Assembly (NCBI RefSeq): GCF_006439335.1
Contig: NZ_SAWY01000038.1
Span: 62,001 to 126,000 of the forward strand
Source of the DNA: Litorilituus lipolyticus
GTDB lineage: Bacteria > Pseudomonadota > Gammaproteobacteria > Enterobacterales > Alteromonadaceae
Direction: 5' to 3'
DNA: 64,000 nt
Part shown: one piece after another, positions 37,554 through 48,489 of the stretch
Numbering within the stretch: the first letter of the stretch is position 1
Layout: the number at the start of each line of letters is the position of its first letter
The notes under the pieces: generated by a model
Told to the model about the DNA's origin: nothing
Seen by the model: the letters and a program-made list of their open reading frames with translations, nothing else
The model's database searches: none
Translations under genes and position numbers: made by a program

Positions 37554-40082
37554 TTAAAAATCTTTCACAGGAGGTGGTGCAAGGACTTCACGTGCACCAT
37601 TGTGACCGGGTTGTGAAACTACTCCTTGCATCTCCATTTGCTCGACAATTCGTGCCGCTCGGTTATAACCAATTCTAAATTTCCGTTGCACACTGGAAAT
37701 TGATACTCGGCGAGTTTCGGTAACAAAGGATATTGCCTCATCATAAAGAGTATCTAACTCTTCTTCTTCACCACCTTCTGCTTGTTCACCCGGTAATAAG
37801 ATATCTTGCTCATTTTCACCCGATAATATTTCTTCTACATAATTAGGTTCACCGCGTGACTTCCAATCTTTAACGACAGCATGTACTTCATGATCATCAA
37901 TAAAGGCACCATGTACGCGTGTAGGCACGCCAGTTCCTGGTGGTAGATATAACATATCTCCCATACCTAATAATTGTTCAGCGCCCTGCTGATCTAGAAT
38001 AGTTCTTGAGTTCAAACCAGATGAAACCTGAAAAGCCATTCTGGTGGGAATATTCGCTTTAATCAAACCAGTAATAACATCTACTGAAGGCCTTTGTGTT
38101 GCAAGCACTAAATGAATACCAGCAGCACGAGCTTTTTGAGCAATACGAGCAATTAACTCTTCTACTTTCTTACCGACGATCATCATCATGTCAGCAAATT
38201 CATCAACAATAACGACGATACTTGGTAGTTTCTCTAGCATAGGTGCTGTTTGATCTAGACCATCACTAGGTTGCCATAACGGGTCAATAATTGGTTCACC
38301 TTTAGCGTTAGCTTCTAATATTTTCTTGTTATAGCCTTTAAGGTTTCTTACACCAACGGCTGACATGACTTTATAACGACGTTCCATTTCGCCAACACAC
38401 CAGCGTAATGCATTAGCAGCATCCTTCATATCGGTTACTACTTCAGATAACAAGTGAGGTATGCCCTCATAAACACTTAATTCAAGCATTTTAGGGTCTA
38501 TCATTATCATTCGAACATCTTCTGGAGTCGATTTATACAATAAGCTGACGATCATTGTATTTACTCCTACTGACTTACCTGAACCCGTTGTACCAGCAAC
38601 TAACAAGTGAGGCATCTTTCCTAGATCAACAACAACAGGCTCACCTGCAATATCTTTACCTAACACCATAGTTAACGCAGAGTTTGACTCTTCAAAGGCA
38701 GGACAAGCAATCACTTCACTTAATCGTACTATTTCTCGATGTTTGTTTGGTAACTCAAGGCCAATAACCGACTTACCAGGGATTACCTCAACAACACGCA
38801 CACTAATAGCAGAGAGTGCTCTCGCCAAATCTTTTGATAAACTGGTAATTTTACTGACTTTGACACCTGGAGCTAAATCTAACTCAAAGCGGGTTATAAC
38901 AGGACCTGGGTACACAGAGACAACCTGTGCCTTAACACCAAAATCTAATAATTTTGCTTCAACTAATCGGCTGACTTGCTCTAATTCTTCTTGGTTAACA
39001 GGATTTTGTGCTTTATCAGGTCTATCGAGTAAATCGATTGAAGGCATCCCAACGAAAGTTTCTTCATCAGCGACTAAATTCACTTGACCATTATCGTCAA
39101 CAATACTGCCACTCATTTCAGTAGATGTAGTGTCACTTTTTGCAAGTTGTTCATCGTCTGCGATATTTGGTTTATCTATATTAGCAAAGGCTGCGGTGAT
39201 TTCCCCTTCACTGACATGCTCCTGCACATTTATATCAAGTGGTTCAGATAATAGTTCATCAATATCAACAAAAGGTTCATGTTCAGCATCATTAGCTAAA
39301 TGCTTTTGGATACTTGGTTGAACAGAAGAATTATACGAAGTGTTTTGCTCTTCTATAGGGGGTTGTTGATGAATCAAAGCGTTAGCGCTCTTTTCTTCAT
39401 GAACTTGTTCTTCAATCTCTGCATTAGAATCTTTAATATCATCTTCAGTGGTACCAAAATGTGCTTTTAACCACTTAGGGAAATTATATAAACCTACAAA
39501 AGCAGCAATAGTATATTGGCCAACAGCGTCGATGAATTTTATCCAAGAAAAGCCAGTCAGTAAGACAAAGCCTGCACACGTGAAAAGTAAAAAGATTAAT
39601 GTACTACCAACAAAAGAAAAATAAGGTAATAATGTATTACTTAAAACATCACCAAAGATACCACCGGCTGAGAAATAAAAAATGTCATCAAAGTTCATAC
39701 TTGCAATTGAAGTAATCCCCAAATAAAACATGAAAAAACCAATTAATTTCAAGCCAAGTGTTAAATAATCTAGTTCCATTAATTGATGGAATTTTTGAAA
39801 CAATAACCAACCAACAATGGCAACGACAAAAGGTAAGGTATAAGCAATAAAACCAAACAAATTGAGTAATAAATCAGAAAAATATGCGCCAACCGCGCCG
39901 CCCAAATTCCTTACCGGTGTTTGGTAGCCCGTTTGCGCCCATCCAGGATCAGCAGGATCAAAGCTAAATAAAGCTAGCATCAAAAACATAGCAAAAACAC
40001 TAAAGAATAATAGCCCTGCTTCGAGCAGGCGTTGTACTCCTGTTAACTGTTTGTTGCTTTCTTCGCTTGAGGATTCATCCAT
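37554..40082 (-). CDS. ftsK: DNA translocase FtsK
   Basis: A divisome protein that pumps DNA towards dif and activates XerCD. Four to five membrane helices occupy about residues 20-200, then a short acidic linker (about 200-340), then the RecA-like motor with Walker [15 protein letters not shown] and Walker [13 protein letters not shown], and a C-terminal winged-helix gamma domain ([24 protein letters not shown], in part). I chose the ATG at 40082 (842 residues); the frame extends to a TTG at 40106 without SD. The linker is much shorter than in E. coli (1329 residues in total). Confidence 0.95.
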   Translation of the reverse strand: MDESSSEESNKQLTGVQRLLEAGLLFFSVFAMFLMLALFSFDPADPGWAQTGYQTPVRNLGGAVGAYFSDLLLNLFGFIAYTLPFVVAIVGWLLFQKFHQLMELDYLTLGLKLIGFFMFYLGITSIASMNFDDIFYFSAGGIFGDVLSNTLLPYFSFVGSTLIFLLFTCAGFVLLTGFSWIKFIDAVGQYTIAAFVGLYNFPKWLKAHFGTTEDDIKDSNAEIEEQVHEEKSANALIHQQPPIEEQNTSYNSSVQPSIQKHLANDAEHEPFVDIDELLSEPLDINVQEHVSEGEITAAFANIDKPNIADDEQLAKSDTTSTEMSGSIVDDNGQVNLVADEETFVGMPSIDLLDRPDKAQNPVNQEELEQVSRLVEAKLLDFGVKAQVVSVYPGPVITRFELDLAPGVKVSKITSLSKDLARALSAISVRVVEVIPGKSVIGLELPNKHREIVRLSEVIACPAFEESNSALTMVLGKDIAGEPVVVDLGKMPHLLVAGTTGSGKSVGVNTMIVSLLYKSTPEDVRMIMIDPKMLELSVYEGIPHLLSEVVTDMKDAANALRWCVGEMERRYKVMSAVGVRNLKGYNKKILEANAKGEPIIDPLWQPSDGLDQTAPMLEKLPSIVVIVDEFADMMMIVGKKVEELIARIAQKARAAGIHLVLATQRPSVDVITGLIKANIPTRMAFQVSSGLNSRTILDQQGAEQLLGMGDMLYLPPGTGVPTRVHGAFIDDHEVHAVVKDWKSRGEPNYVEEILSGENEQDILLPGEQAEGGEEEELDTLYDEAISFVTETRRVSISSVQRKFRIGYNRAARIVEQMEMQGVVSQPGHNGAREVLAPPPVKDF

Positions 40083-40322
40083 ATTATTTACAAATTCTGA
40101 CGACAATTAAACGTACCATGGGGATTAGTCATTATGATGTAAGCTAAAATAACAAATTATCGACTAAGATAAAATGCTTTCCCTTGTAAACTTAACAAAA
40201 CTAATCCGTTTAAAATAAAGTTACTAAAATTATCGCTTACTTGAAGAAGAAGCTGGCATTGTGTTGATTATCTGGTAGATTTATTTGTGTATATCATATT
40301 TATGTCAATACAGGAGTAAATA

Positions 40323-40868
40323 ATGGCATTTGAAGTTACCTTTGAATTAAAAGAAACAGATCTCGAGCATTTTAGAGATGTTATGAGAAAAGCACAGTCT
40401 GAAGCATCAAAATTGTCTGAGGCTGATATTCTAGCTCATGCAAAAAGTCTAAGTGTAGATGTAAAAGATAATGTGCCAGAATTTGTAAGACAACGCTTGG
40501 CAAAATTAGAAATTCTAGTCGCCATGATAGAAGACAGTGAATGGCAAATTCCTGAGCCTGAACGTTCAGATGTTATTAGTGCCCTAGCCTATTTTAGCGA
40601 CCCTGAAGACTTAGTTGCCGATCATATCCCAGTATTAGGTTTTTTAGATGATGCAATAATGATTGAGCTTGTTGCTGAAGAGTTAAAGCCAGACATCGAC
40701 GCATACGAAGAGTTTTGCCAATATCGTGACCGCGAAAAAGATAGAGCTGGTGACAGTACTATTACTAAAGAAGATTGGCTGGACTCTAAGCGTCGTGAAC
40801 TACACAGTAGAATAAGACACAGAAGAAGCAGTCGCCGCAGTGGCAGCTCGTTCAGATCAATTTTTTAA
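40323..40868 (+). CDS. YkvA-like DUF1232 protein
   Basis: A 181-residue protein. The core ALAYFSDPEDLVADHIPVLGFLDDAIMI (in part) is the DUF1232/YkvA motif, but the segments are only weakly hydrophobic here, and an N-terminal helical region and a very basic C-terminus (RRELHSRIRHRRSSRRSG) flank it. The basic tail may bind nucleic acid or lipid. Function unknown. GGAG lies ten bases before the ATG. It is divergent from ftsK and convergent with lrp. Confidence 0.82.
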   Translation: MAFEVTFELKETDLEHFRDVMRKAQSEASKLSEADILAHAKSLSVDVKDNVPEFVRQRLAKLEILVAMIEDSEWQIPEPERSDVISALAYFSDPEDLVADHIPVLGFLDDAIMIELVAEELKPDIDAYEEFCQYRDREKDRAGDSTITKEDWLDSKRRELHSRIRHRRSSRRSGSSFRSIF

Positions 40869-40900
40869 ATATAAATTGTATTAAATACATTTATATAGTT

Positions 40901-40929
40901 AAAAAGAGAGCACTTATTGCTCTCTTTTT
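40901..40929. terminator. Bidirectional terminator, YkvA gene / lrp
   Basis: A 12-bp stem AAAAAGAGAGCA / TGCTCTCTTTTT with loop CTTAT. Its right arm touches the last base of the lrp stop codon. Confidence 0.9.
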
Positions 40930-41411
40930 TATCGCTTAATCGGTAGTAAGTTCGTAGACTTTATTTCATCCATAACAACGTAAGTCCTACTTTCACTAAC
41001 CGCAGGTAGTCTCAGTAAGGTATCACCTAAAAGTTCTCGGTACGCTAACATATCCTTCACTCGTGTTTTCAACAAAAAATCAAAATCACCAGAAACTAAA
41101 TGACATTCTTGTATAACATCAAGCTCGTGTACAGCTTTAGCAAAGTCATCAAAAACATCAGGACTTGTTTTTGTTAAGGTAATTTCAACTAATACTAATA
41201 AAGCAGCATCTAACTTAAGAGGATTTAACATGGCTTTATAGCCAGTTATGTACTGTTCTTTTTCTAGTCTTTTAACCCGCTCTAGGCAAGGAGTCGGACT
41301 CAGACCAACCCTTTTAGATAACTCGACATTTGATAATCGACCATTTTTTTGTAGTTCATCTAATATGTTCTTATCTATGCGATCTAGGCTTTTATTAGAG
41401 TAATTACTCAT
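40929..41411 (-). CDS. lrp: Leucine-responsive regulatory protein
   Basis: A 160-residue Lrp/AsnC regulator. The helix-turn-helix is about residues 12-60 (ILDELQKNGRLSNVELSKRVGLSPTPCLERVKRLE, in part) and the RAM ligand-binding domain is the C-terminal half (DVIQECHLVSGDFDFLLK). Location beside ftsK matches the E. coli lrp position, and length matches (164). Divergent ald 155 bases away is a likely direct target, inferred from the arrangement and from Lrp control of ald in other bacteria. No clear consensus box was picked out in the AT-rich gap. Confidence 0.94.
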   Translation of the reverse strand: MSNYSNKSLDRIDKNILDELQKNGRLSNVELSKRVGLSPTPCLERVKRLEKEQYITGYKAMLNPLKLDAALLVLVEITLTKTSPDVFDDFAKAVHELDVIQECHLVSGDFDFLLKTRVKDMLAYRELLGDTLLRLPAVSESRTYVVMDEIKSTNLLPIKR

Positions 41412-41566
41412 TTATATATCACCATTATATTTGAGTTTTTCAGCATTATATATCGCCTACACCAAAATAACGACAGGTTATTCTACAAATTTATCATTAT
41501 ACTAGTCGCAAATATTACAACGGCGTTGAGTAAACCTGACGCAATAATAAATAGAGTGAGAAAAAT

Positions 41567-42685
41567 ATGATTGTTGGTGTACCTAAAGAAATTAAAAACC
41601 ACGAATACCGTATTGGATTAACACCTGCTGGTGTTAAAGAATTAATTGTTAATGGCCATGAAGTTATTGTAGAAAATAACGGTGGCGCTTCAATTGGTTT
41701 TGATAATGAACAGTACGTGACAGCTGGTGCCAAAATAATTGATAGTGCAGCTGAAATATTTGCTACAGCAGATATGATCATTAAAGTGAAAGAGCCGCAA
41801 CCTGTTGAGTGTAAGATGTTACGTCCAGGTCAAATTCTTTTCACATACTTACATCTTGCTCCTGATCCTCAGCAAACTGAACTATTAGTTGCTTCAGGCG
41901 CTACTTGTATCGCCTATGAAACAGTAACCGCTGCCTCTGGTGGTTTACCATTATTAGCACCAATGTCAGAAGTTGCTGGCCGTATGTCTATTCAAGCGGG
42001 TGCTCACGCATTAGAAAAAGCTCAAGGTGGTTTAGGTGCTTTACTTGGTGGTGTACCTGGCGTTGCTCCTGCTAAAGTATTAATCGTTGGTGGTGGTGTT
42101 GTAGGCACTCAAGCAGCAAGAATGGCTGTAGGCATGGGTGCTGATGTAACGATATTAGATCGTTCATTGCCACGTTTACGCCAATTAGATACAGAATTTG
42201 ATGGTCGATTAAAAACAGTTTATTCAACTGCTGATGCTATGGATACCCTTATTGGTGAAGCAGATTTAGTTATTGGTGCTGTACTTATCCCTGGTGCTGC
42301 TGCTCCAAAGCTTGTCACTAAAGAACATATCAAAATGATGAAGCAAGGTGCCGTTGTTGTTGATGTTGCTATTGACCAAGGTGGTTGTTTTGAGACTTCA
42401 AAAGCAACAACTCACCAAGAGCCAACTTATGTTGTAGATGGCGTTGTTCATTACTGTGTAGCGAATATGCCTGGTGGCGTAGCAAGAACATCTACAATGG
42501 CGTTAACTAATGCAACAATGCCTTTCGCTGTTACTATTGCTAATAAAGGGGCTAAACAAGCATTACTTGATGATGAACACTTATTAGCAGGTTTAAATGT
42601 TGCTGGCGGAAAAATTACTTACAAGCCAGTAGCAGATGTTTTAGGCTATGAATATGTTGAGCCTACAGTAGCTTTAAACGCTTAA
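41567..42685 (+). CDS. ald: Alanine dehydrogenase
   Basis: A 372-residue NAD-dependent enzyme interconverting alanine with pyruvate and ammonia. N-terminal MIVGVPKEIKNHEYRIGLTP, substrate-site KVKEPQ (Lys near residue 75) and YLHLAPD (His near 96), and the Rossmann motif VLIVGGGVVGTQAA near 170 are all present. GAGTGAG is close upstream of the ATG. It is inserted between lrp and trxB relative to E. coli, and divergent from lrp. A good terminator follows. Confidence 0.97.
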   Translation: MIVGVPKEIKNHEYRIGLTPAGVKELIVNGHEVIVENNGGASIGFDNEQYVTAGAKIIDSAAEIFATADMIIKVKEPQPVECKMLRPGQILFTYLHLAPDPQQTELLVASGATCIAYETVTAASGGLPLLAPMSEVAGRMSIQAGAHALEKAQGGLGALLGGVPGVAPAKVLIVGGGVVGTQAARMAVGMGADVTILDRSLPRLRQLDTEFDGRLKTVYSTADAMDTLIGEADLVIGAVLIPGAAAPKLVTKEHIKMMKQGAVVVDVAIDQGGCFETSKATTHQEPTYVVDGVVHYCVANMPGGVARTSTMALTNATMPFAVTIANKGAKQALLDDEHLLAGLNVAGGKITYKPVADVLGYEYVEPTVALNA

Positions 42686-42708
42686 TCTTTAAAAGCTAAC
42701 TATAGACA

Positions 42709-42735
42709 AAAATGCAAGCATAATGCTTGCATTTT
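42709..42735 (+). terminator. Rho-independent terminator of ald
   Basis: A 12-bp stem AAAATGCAAGCA / TGCTTGCATTTT with loop TAA and a T run, 24 bases after ald. Confidence 0.93.
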
Positions 42736-42986
42736 TTTTGCCCTTTATTTGTCCTTTACTAGGCACTGTTTATCTTTGTTTAATAATTTTGCTAAAAAAT
42801 AAAATCGCCTTAATCAAGGCAAAAAATATACTATTTAGTCATCTAACGATGTCATTTTTAATGAAGAGTCAGGCAATTTTAGAATCAGCCCATGAGTAAT
42901 GACAATTTTTAGCACTAGCGGCATCCGCATTTTGTTCATTTGGAACAACCAAATTAATGTCAACAGCCTCTAAGAACCTAAAACTT

Positions 42987-43003
42987 TCTTATATCATATA
43001 AGA
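42987..43003. promoter_or_regulatory. 17-bp palindrome upstream of trxB
   Basis: TCTTATATCATATAAGA is a perfect 8-1-8 inverted repeat, followed at once by a second small palindrome AGATATCT. The position, roughly 115 bases upstream of the trxB ATG, suits an operator. The binding protein is unknown. Confidence 0.45.
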
Positions 43004-43090
43004 TATCTTTACACTTATTCATCAATGTTTTTTATTAAACATCTATACAGACTTGATATAACGACATATCATCCCAAACTTATTAACTAA

Positions 43091-44065
<975 letters not shown>

Positions 44066-44084
44066 GTTGATCTCAGAGGGACAA

Positions 44085-44798
44085 ATGAGCCAAATATTAT
44101 ATCAACTCGATAATGATAGTTTGGCTTTTCCCTCTGATGAATTTGCCCTTTCTGATCCTAATGGCTTACTAGCCGTTGGTGGCGATTTATCCTCAAAAAG
44201 ATTATTAAATGCCTACTCTCAAGGGATATTTCCTTGGTTTAATGAAGGCGACCCAATTATGTGGTGGTCTCCTACCCCTCGGGCAATCATTAAAACTTCA
44301 GATATAAAAATAAATAAAACCCTCAGTAAAGCAATAAGGCGAGCTCCTTACACCATAACGATTAATAAATGCTTCGAGCAAGTGAATCAATTGTGTGCTA
44401 ACGCGCCATTTCGTCAAGAAGAGACTTGGATTGTACCTTTAATGCAACAGGCTTATTTGTCACTTCATCAACTCGGTTATGCACATTCAGTTGAAGTATG
44501 GCTTGATAAAGAACTTGTAGGTGGATTGTATGGCGTAGCCATTAATGGCTTTTTTTCCGGTGAATCCATGTTCTATAGTAAAAGTAATGCTTCAAAGTTT
44601 GCTTTAGTCGCACTAGTACAACTTTTAAAAAGTAATGGTATCAAATTTATTGATTGCCAAATCATAAATAAGTTCCTTGCAAATATGGGCGCAATAGAAG
44701 TTGATCGAAATATATTTAAAGGACAACTACATGAATCAATACAGCAAACTGTCAATGATGATATTTGGACAGCTAGAGAATTAATCATAGAGCTATAA
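44085..44798 (+). CDS. aat: Leucyl/phenylalanyl-tRNA-protein transferase
   Basis: A 237-residue enzyme that adds Leu or Phe to proteins with N-terminal Arg or Lys, marking them for ClpAP. Family motifs: [32 protein letters not shown] (in part), [10 protein letters not shown], and [21 protein letters not shown] chose the ATG at 44085, preceded by AGAGGG; an upstream TTG at 44067 is unlikely. It overlaps bpt by one base (ATAATG). Position with infA is conserved with E. coli. Confidence 0.96.
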   Translation: MSQILYQLDNDSLAFPSDEFALSDPNGLLAVGGDLSSKRLLNAYSQGIFPWFNEGDPIMWWSPTPRAIIKTSDIKINKTLSKAIRRAPYTITINKCFEQVNQLCANAPFRQEETWIVPLMQQAYLSLHQLGYAHSVEVWLDKELVGGLYGVAINGFFSGESMFYSKSNASKFALVALVQLLKSNGIKFIDCQIINKFLANMGAIEVDRNIFKGQLHESIQQTVNDDIWTARELIIEL

Positions 44799-45547
44799 TG
44801 ACACAGTCAGACTTTAAATTAGGCATAACTAAAACTTTTCCCTGTAATTACCTTGAGGATAAGGAAGAACGTTTATTAATTGCCGTTGATGAAAGACTAC
44901 ATAATAGTGCAAGTTACTCATGGTTAATGACACAAGGCTTCAGACGAAGTGGTGATCAAGCTTATCGACCACACTGCCCCAATTGTAATGCTTGTCAATC
45001 TCTAAGGGTAATTGCCAAACAATTTAGCCCTTCAAAAAGCCAACGCCGAAATTTAAGACGAAATGAACAGTTAATAATTACCTTATCTTATCAATTGAAA
45101 GCGTCATACTATCCACTCTTTGAAGAATATATCAATACATGTCATCAAGATGGTTCTATGTATCCTGCTAGTTTTCCTCAATTTGAAAGTTTTTTAGCAA
45201 GTTCCCTCACTAAACAATTATTCATAGAAACTTGGCGACAGGATGTAAATGGTAGTAAAACTCTTGTTTGTGTTGCCGTTACTGATGTTTTAACCGATGC
45301 TCTTTCAGCGGTCTACACTTTTTATGATCCCAAATATAAAAGCAGTGGCATTGGTGTTTTTTCAATTCTCATGCAAATAAAACAATGCATCGAGATGCAA
45401 AAAGAGTATTTGTATCTTGGTTATCAAATTGATGACTGTAAAAAGATGAATTATAAAAACCGTTATTTTCCTTATGAAAAATTTATTGACGGTCTTTGGT
45501 GCAGAACAGACAAAGCAAACAATAAAATAAGTAAAAATGATAAATAA
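44798..45547 (+). CDS. bpt: Arginyl-tRNA-protein transferase family, bacterial leucyltransferase Bpt
   Basis: A 249-residue protein related to eukaryotic ATE1. In the Vibrio enzyme called Bpt it transfers leucine to N-terminal Asp or Glu. The N-terminal part has the Cys cluster [13 protein letters not shown], and the C-terminal part has [17 protein letters not shown] and [17 protein letters not shown], both characteristic. The start codon overlaps aat, so both N-degron transferases are made together. Neither clpS nor clpA is nearby in this window. Confidence 0.93.
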   Translation: MTQSDFKLGITKTFPCNYLEDKEERLLIAVDERLHNSASYSWLMTQGFRRSGDQAYRPHCPNCNACQSLRVIAKQFSPSKSQRRNLRRNEQLIITLSYQLKASYYPLFEEYINTCHQDGSMYPASFPQFESFLASSLTKQLFIETWRQDVNGSKTLVCVAVTDVLTDALSAVYTFYDPKYKSSGIGVFSILMQIKQCIEMQKEYLYLGYQIDDCKKMNYKNRYFPYEKFIDGLWCRTDKANNKISKNDK

Positions 45548-45673
45548 ATAGGCTCAAAGCTTTACATTAGCCTAGCAATTAGGCATCATTCGCGCAGCTT
45601 TTTTTATCGGCCGTAAAAACACACCATATTTGCTGGTTTTTTATGGTTTACTTGCACAACATTAGAGGTTTAG

Positions 45674-45898
<225 letters not shown>

Positions 45899-45917
45899 TC
45901 AATACCTGAATACTAAT

Positions 45918-45944
45918 AAAAAACCAGCATTAAGCTGGTTTTTT
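45918..45944 (+). terminator. Rho-independent terminator of infA
   Basis: An 11-bp stem AAAAAACCAGC / GCTGGTTTTTT with loop ATTAA, 19 bases after infA; the A run means it may also serve the opposite strand. Confidence 0.92.
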
Positions 45945-45990
45945 TGTATTGAATGTCAATAAAGAGATCATAAAAAATGCAGTGCTATTG

Positions 45991-46374
45991 TTATGTTGGC
46001 ATGCTCATATGAAAAGCATTTAGTTTATTTCCATCTAAATCTCTAAAATAACCAGCATAAAATCCTGACAATTCACCTCTAGGGCCTGGAGCACCTTCAC
46101 AAGTAGCCCCTAAGCTGATAGCTTTTTGATAAAACGCATCAACTTCTTCTGTAGAGTTAAAAATCATCGCCACCATAGTACCATTACCGACTGTTGCTGG
46201 TTTACCATCAAAAGGTTTTGTTATTGAAATACCCGGCTGCTCAGGACTCGGAGCCCATGCGACAAACTGCTCTGTTTCGATAAACCTACCAACACCGATG
46301 GAATCAAACAATTCATCATAAAACTTGACCGCACGTAGCAAATCATTTGTTCCTAATGTTACATACCCTATCAT
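45991..46374 (-). CDS. VOC-family (glyoxalase/bleomycin-resistance-like) protein
   Basis: A 127-residue protein with a paired beta-alpha-beta-beta-beta layout. N-terminal MIGYVTLGTNDLLRAVKFYDELF and C-terminal GYFRDLDGNKLNAFH, with the family's Asp-Gly-Asn turn, fit the VOC fold. Proteins of this group include lactoylglutathione lyases and thiol transferases, but no specific reaction can be named. AGGAG lies eight bases before the ATG. It is a single gene. Confidence 0.84.
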   Translation of the reverse strand: MIGYVTLGTNDLLRAVKFYDELFDSIGVGRFIETEQFVAWAPSPEQPGISITKPFDGKPATVGNGTMVAMIFNSTEEVDAFYQKAISLGATCEGAPGPRGELSGFYAGYFRDLDGNKLNAFHMSMPT

Positions 46375-46416
46375 TTTACTCTCCTTATAAATTTACCTGT
46401 AAATTAATATTTCAGG

Positions 46417-46989
46417 CTATATTTTGCTTAATAACTCTTTTTCAAATAATGACACATCAGCATTGATATTGTGCTCTTGAATCAGGTCATTAATTCTCAC
46501 TATATCATTTTCAACCTTGGTTAAAGTGATCGTATTGTCATCTAATAAATACACTTGTTTTAAACTTTGATAGTAAAAGTTTAATATTATCAGTGCGTTT
46601 ACATTTCCCTCTGATGCCTTAGCTTCGACTTTTTTTAATTGCCTGTAAATACTATTTTGTAACTGTTTAAGTTGCCAAACATAATAAATTTCATTAAAGA
46701 AAGCTTTGCTTTTAAGGTTATGTAAAATACTGGCACAAGCTAATAACCCGAGGATTACCCCAAGTAAATTATACTTAAAATTACTTGGTACTTGTTGGCT
46801 TTCATCAGTATTGTCTTGTTGAATATAAGAAGCTTCTTGGCTAGACGTGACATCAGATACAGTTGAAAAGGTTTTGATGAGTATTTGACCAAAGGATAGT
46901 GATAATACTAAAAGAGACACTATGAATCCGACAATAACAAAATTTAAATTTTTACGGTAACGCTGTTTATCAATCTGTTGCAGCTGCAT
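46417..46989 (-). CDS. DUF3087 family membrane protein
   Basis: A 190-residue protein. It starts MQLQQIDKQRYRKNLNFVIVG, has two membrane helices (about 17-37 and 70-88) separated by a Ser/Gln-rich loop, and a helical cytosolic part with YYVWQLKQLQNSIYRQLKK and ALIILNFYYQSLKQVYLLDDNTIT (in part). I recognise this as the DUF3087 pattern of gammaproteobacteria. Function unknown. It lies 42 bases upstream of the VOC gene on the same strand. Confidence 0.84.
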   Translation of the reverse strand: MQLQQIDKQRYRKNLNFVIVGFIVSLLVLSLSFGQILIKTFSTVSDVTSSQEASYIQQDNTDESQQVPSNFKYNLLGVILGLLACASILHNLKSKAFFNEIYYVWQLKQLQNSIYRQLKKVEAKASEGNVNALIILNFYYQSLKQVYLLDDNTITLTKVENDIVRINDLIQEHNINADVSLFEKELLSKI

Positions 46990-47075
46990 TACACAACCCT
47001 TTTATTTGTTTATATTACACAAATTATATCAAGTCATCAGGTGATGATGAACGACAAACTTGAGTAATAAGCACA

Positions 47076-47339
47076 TTAATTCCTCCTTCTTTTAATATCG
47101 GGGTGAGTATCAATTAATCCGTCTTGGTTTACGGTAACGGTAACATTATCTAAAGACATGACAACAAGGGTAATATCATCTTCTCGTCTGATAAATTCAA
47201 TGTCATAGCCAAAATTAAATAGCGAGCCGGCAGATAATTTTTGTGCATAGTTCAACTCACTCCACCAAGGATAGCTTTCAAGTGCTTTCCTTCTTCGAGC
47301 AATATTAAAAACTGAATTTGTGAATGCCTTAAAGCTCAT
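47076..47339 (-). CDS. Small hypothetical protein
   Basis: An 87-residue soluble protein with a basic N-terminus (NIARRRKALESYPWWSELNYAQKL, in part), a Trp-Trp pair, and a C-terminal half of short beta-strands (ITLVVMSLDNVTVTVNQDG). I do not recognise a family. It is 86 bases upstream of the DUF3087 gene on the same strand. Codon use looks like that of its neighbours, so it is probably real, but no function can be given. Confidence 0.55.
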   Translation of the reverse strand: MSFKAFTNSVFNIARRRKALESYPWWSELNYAQKLSAGSLFNFGYDIEFIRREDDITLVVMSLDNVTVTVNQDGLIDTHPDIKRRRN

Positions 47340-47727
47340 GTCTTATCCGCTAATTTTATTAAGAAAACAGTAAAAGGCTTATGTTTTCTTAATATTCAAT
47401 TCAGTAACCGCGAACTACATCAGAATACCTACTGATCTGAAAATGTTTAAGATTAAGAAATATAAAATGCATTAAATATACCTAATAGGCAATAACTCCA
47501 AAAAACAGAAGGTTATGGCTATACTGTTTTCTAAATGGTGTAAAATTAGCAAAATGTGTAAAAAATATAGACAACTAAGAATAGGCAATAAATGTTGAGA
47601 AATAAGCAAAGTCTCGTGACAAAAGTAATTAATATTTAGACATTACTAGCTGTTCAATCTAATTTATTGTTATATTGTATTTAACCCCTACACAAAGGAA
47701 CTGTTAAAAAATAATAAGACAGTATTA
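47340..47727. other. AT-rich intergenic region between two divergent genes
   Basis: 388 bases. A 12-bp inverted repeat (listed separately) lies directly upstream of the minus-strand small gene. The remaining part toward the solute-binding-protein gene is AT-rich and shows no frame or known motif. Promoters for both directions should be here. Confidence 0.55.
47357..47394. repeat. 12-bp perfect inverted repeat
   Basis: TATTAAGAAAAC and GTTTTCTTAATA are separated by 14 bases and begin 18 bases upstream of the ATG of the 87-residue gene. In the message this would form a hairpin in its leader; in DNA it could be an operator. Confidence 0.5.
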
Positions 47728-48468
47728 ATGAAGTTATTATCATTTCTTATATTTCCTTTGACCTTGGCTTTATTGCCTACTCTCGTGCAAGCGAATGACG
47801 CTATAAATGTTGCAACATATATCGAACCACCTTTTGCAGATAAGGTTAATGGTAAATTTGTTGGTCGTAATATTCGTTTAAGTAAATTAATTGCTAAAAA
47901 GTTGAATAAAAAAGTTAATTTTATCACTTGTCCCATGGCAAGATGCATATTGATGATGCAGTCTGGTCAAGCAGATATGATAGTTTCGGTTTTAAAAACG
48001 GATGAAAGAGAAGAAATATTAACTTATATAGAGCCAGGCATTAATTTTCAAAAGCAACCTATTTCATTTTTTACCCTTCATACTAATAAAGTTGAGATTA
48101 ATTCCTTTGAAGATTTAAAGTCTTTAATCATTGGACAAGTTCGCGGAGCTCGATATTTTGAAAAATTTGATAACAATAACGAGTTAACGAAAGTCAAAAT
48201 AACAACACGTAGTCAAATGATTAAAATGTTATTAAAAGGACGCATTGATGTTTTCATTGCTAGAGAGGAGTCTATCAGGCCATTAATTGATAAATATAAT
48301 TACCAAAAATTACGTATTGCTCAATATCAATATTTAACGCCAGTTACTGGCTATATAGCCATTTCAAAAAACTCATATTTACAACAAGATATACAAAAAT
48401 TTTCATCTATCATCAAACAAATAAAAGACTCAGGCGAATTAGATAAAGTTTATTACAAAAAACTTTAA
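47728..48468 (+). CDS. Periplasmic solute-binding protein, amino-acid type (SBP family 3)
   Basis: A 246-residue exported protein with a signal sequence ending near VQANDA (residue 23). The fold is that of type 3 binding proteins: VNGKFVGRNIRLSKLIAKKL in lobe 1, MQSGQADMIVSVLKTDERE, and KGRIDVFIAREESI in lobe 2, with an extra Cys pair TCPMARC near 71. No permease or ATPase gene is next to it, so it may be a stand-alone sensor or binding protein rather than a transporter part. Ligand unknown. Confidence 0.83.
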   Translation: MKLLSFLIFPLTLALLPTLVQANDAINVATYIEPPFADKVNGKFVGRNIRLSKLIAKKLNKKVNFITCPMARCILMMQSGQADMIVSVLKTDEREEILTYIEPGINFQKQPISFFTLHTNKVEINSFEDLKSLIIGQVRGARYFEKFDNNNELTKVKITTRSQMIKMLLKGRIDVFIAREESIRPLIDKYNYQKLRIAQYQYLTPVTGYIAISKNSYLQQDIQKFSSIIKQIKDSGELDKVYYKKL

Positions 48469-48489
48469 CCCAGTAATAAAAACACTAGG

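Noticed and set aside
42837..42941. Short minus-strand frame of 34 codons before trxB
   Set aside because: No ribosome-binding site, no promoter and no recognisable sequence; probably chance.
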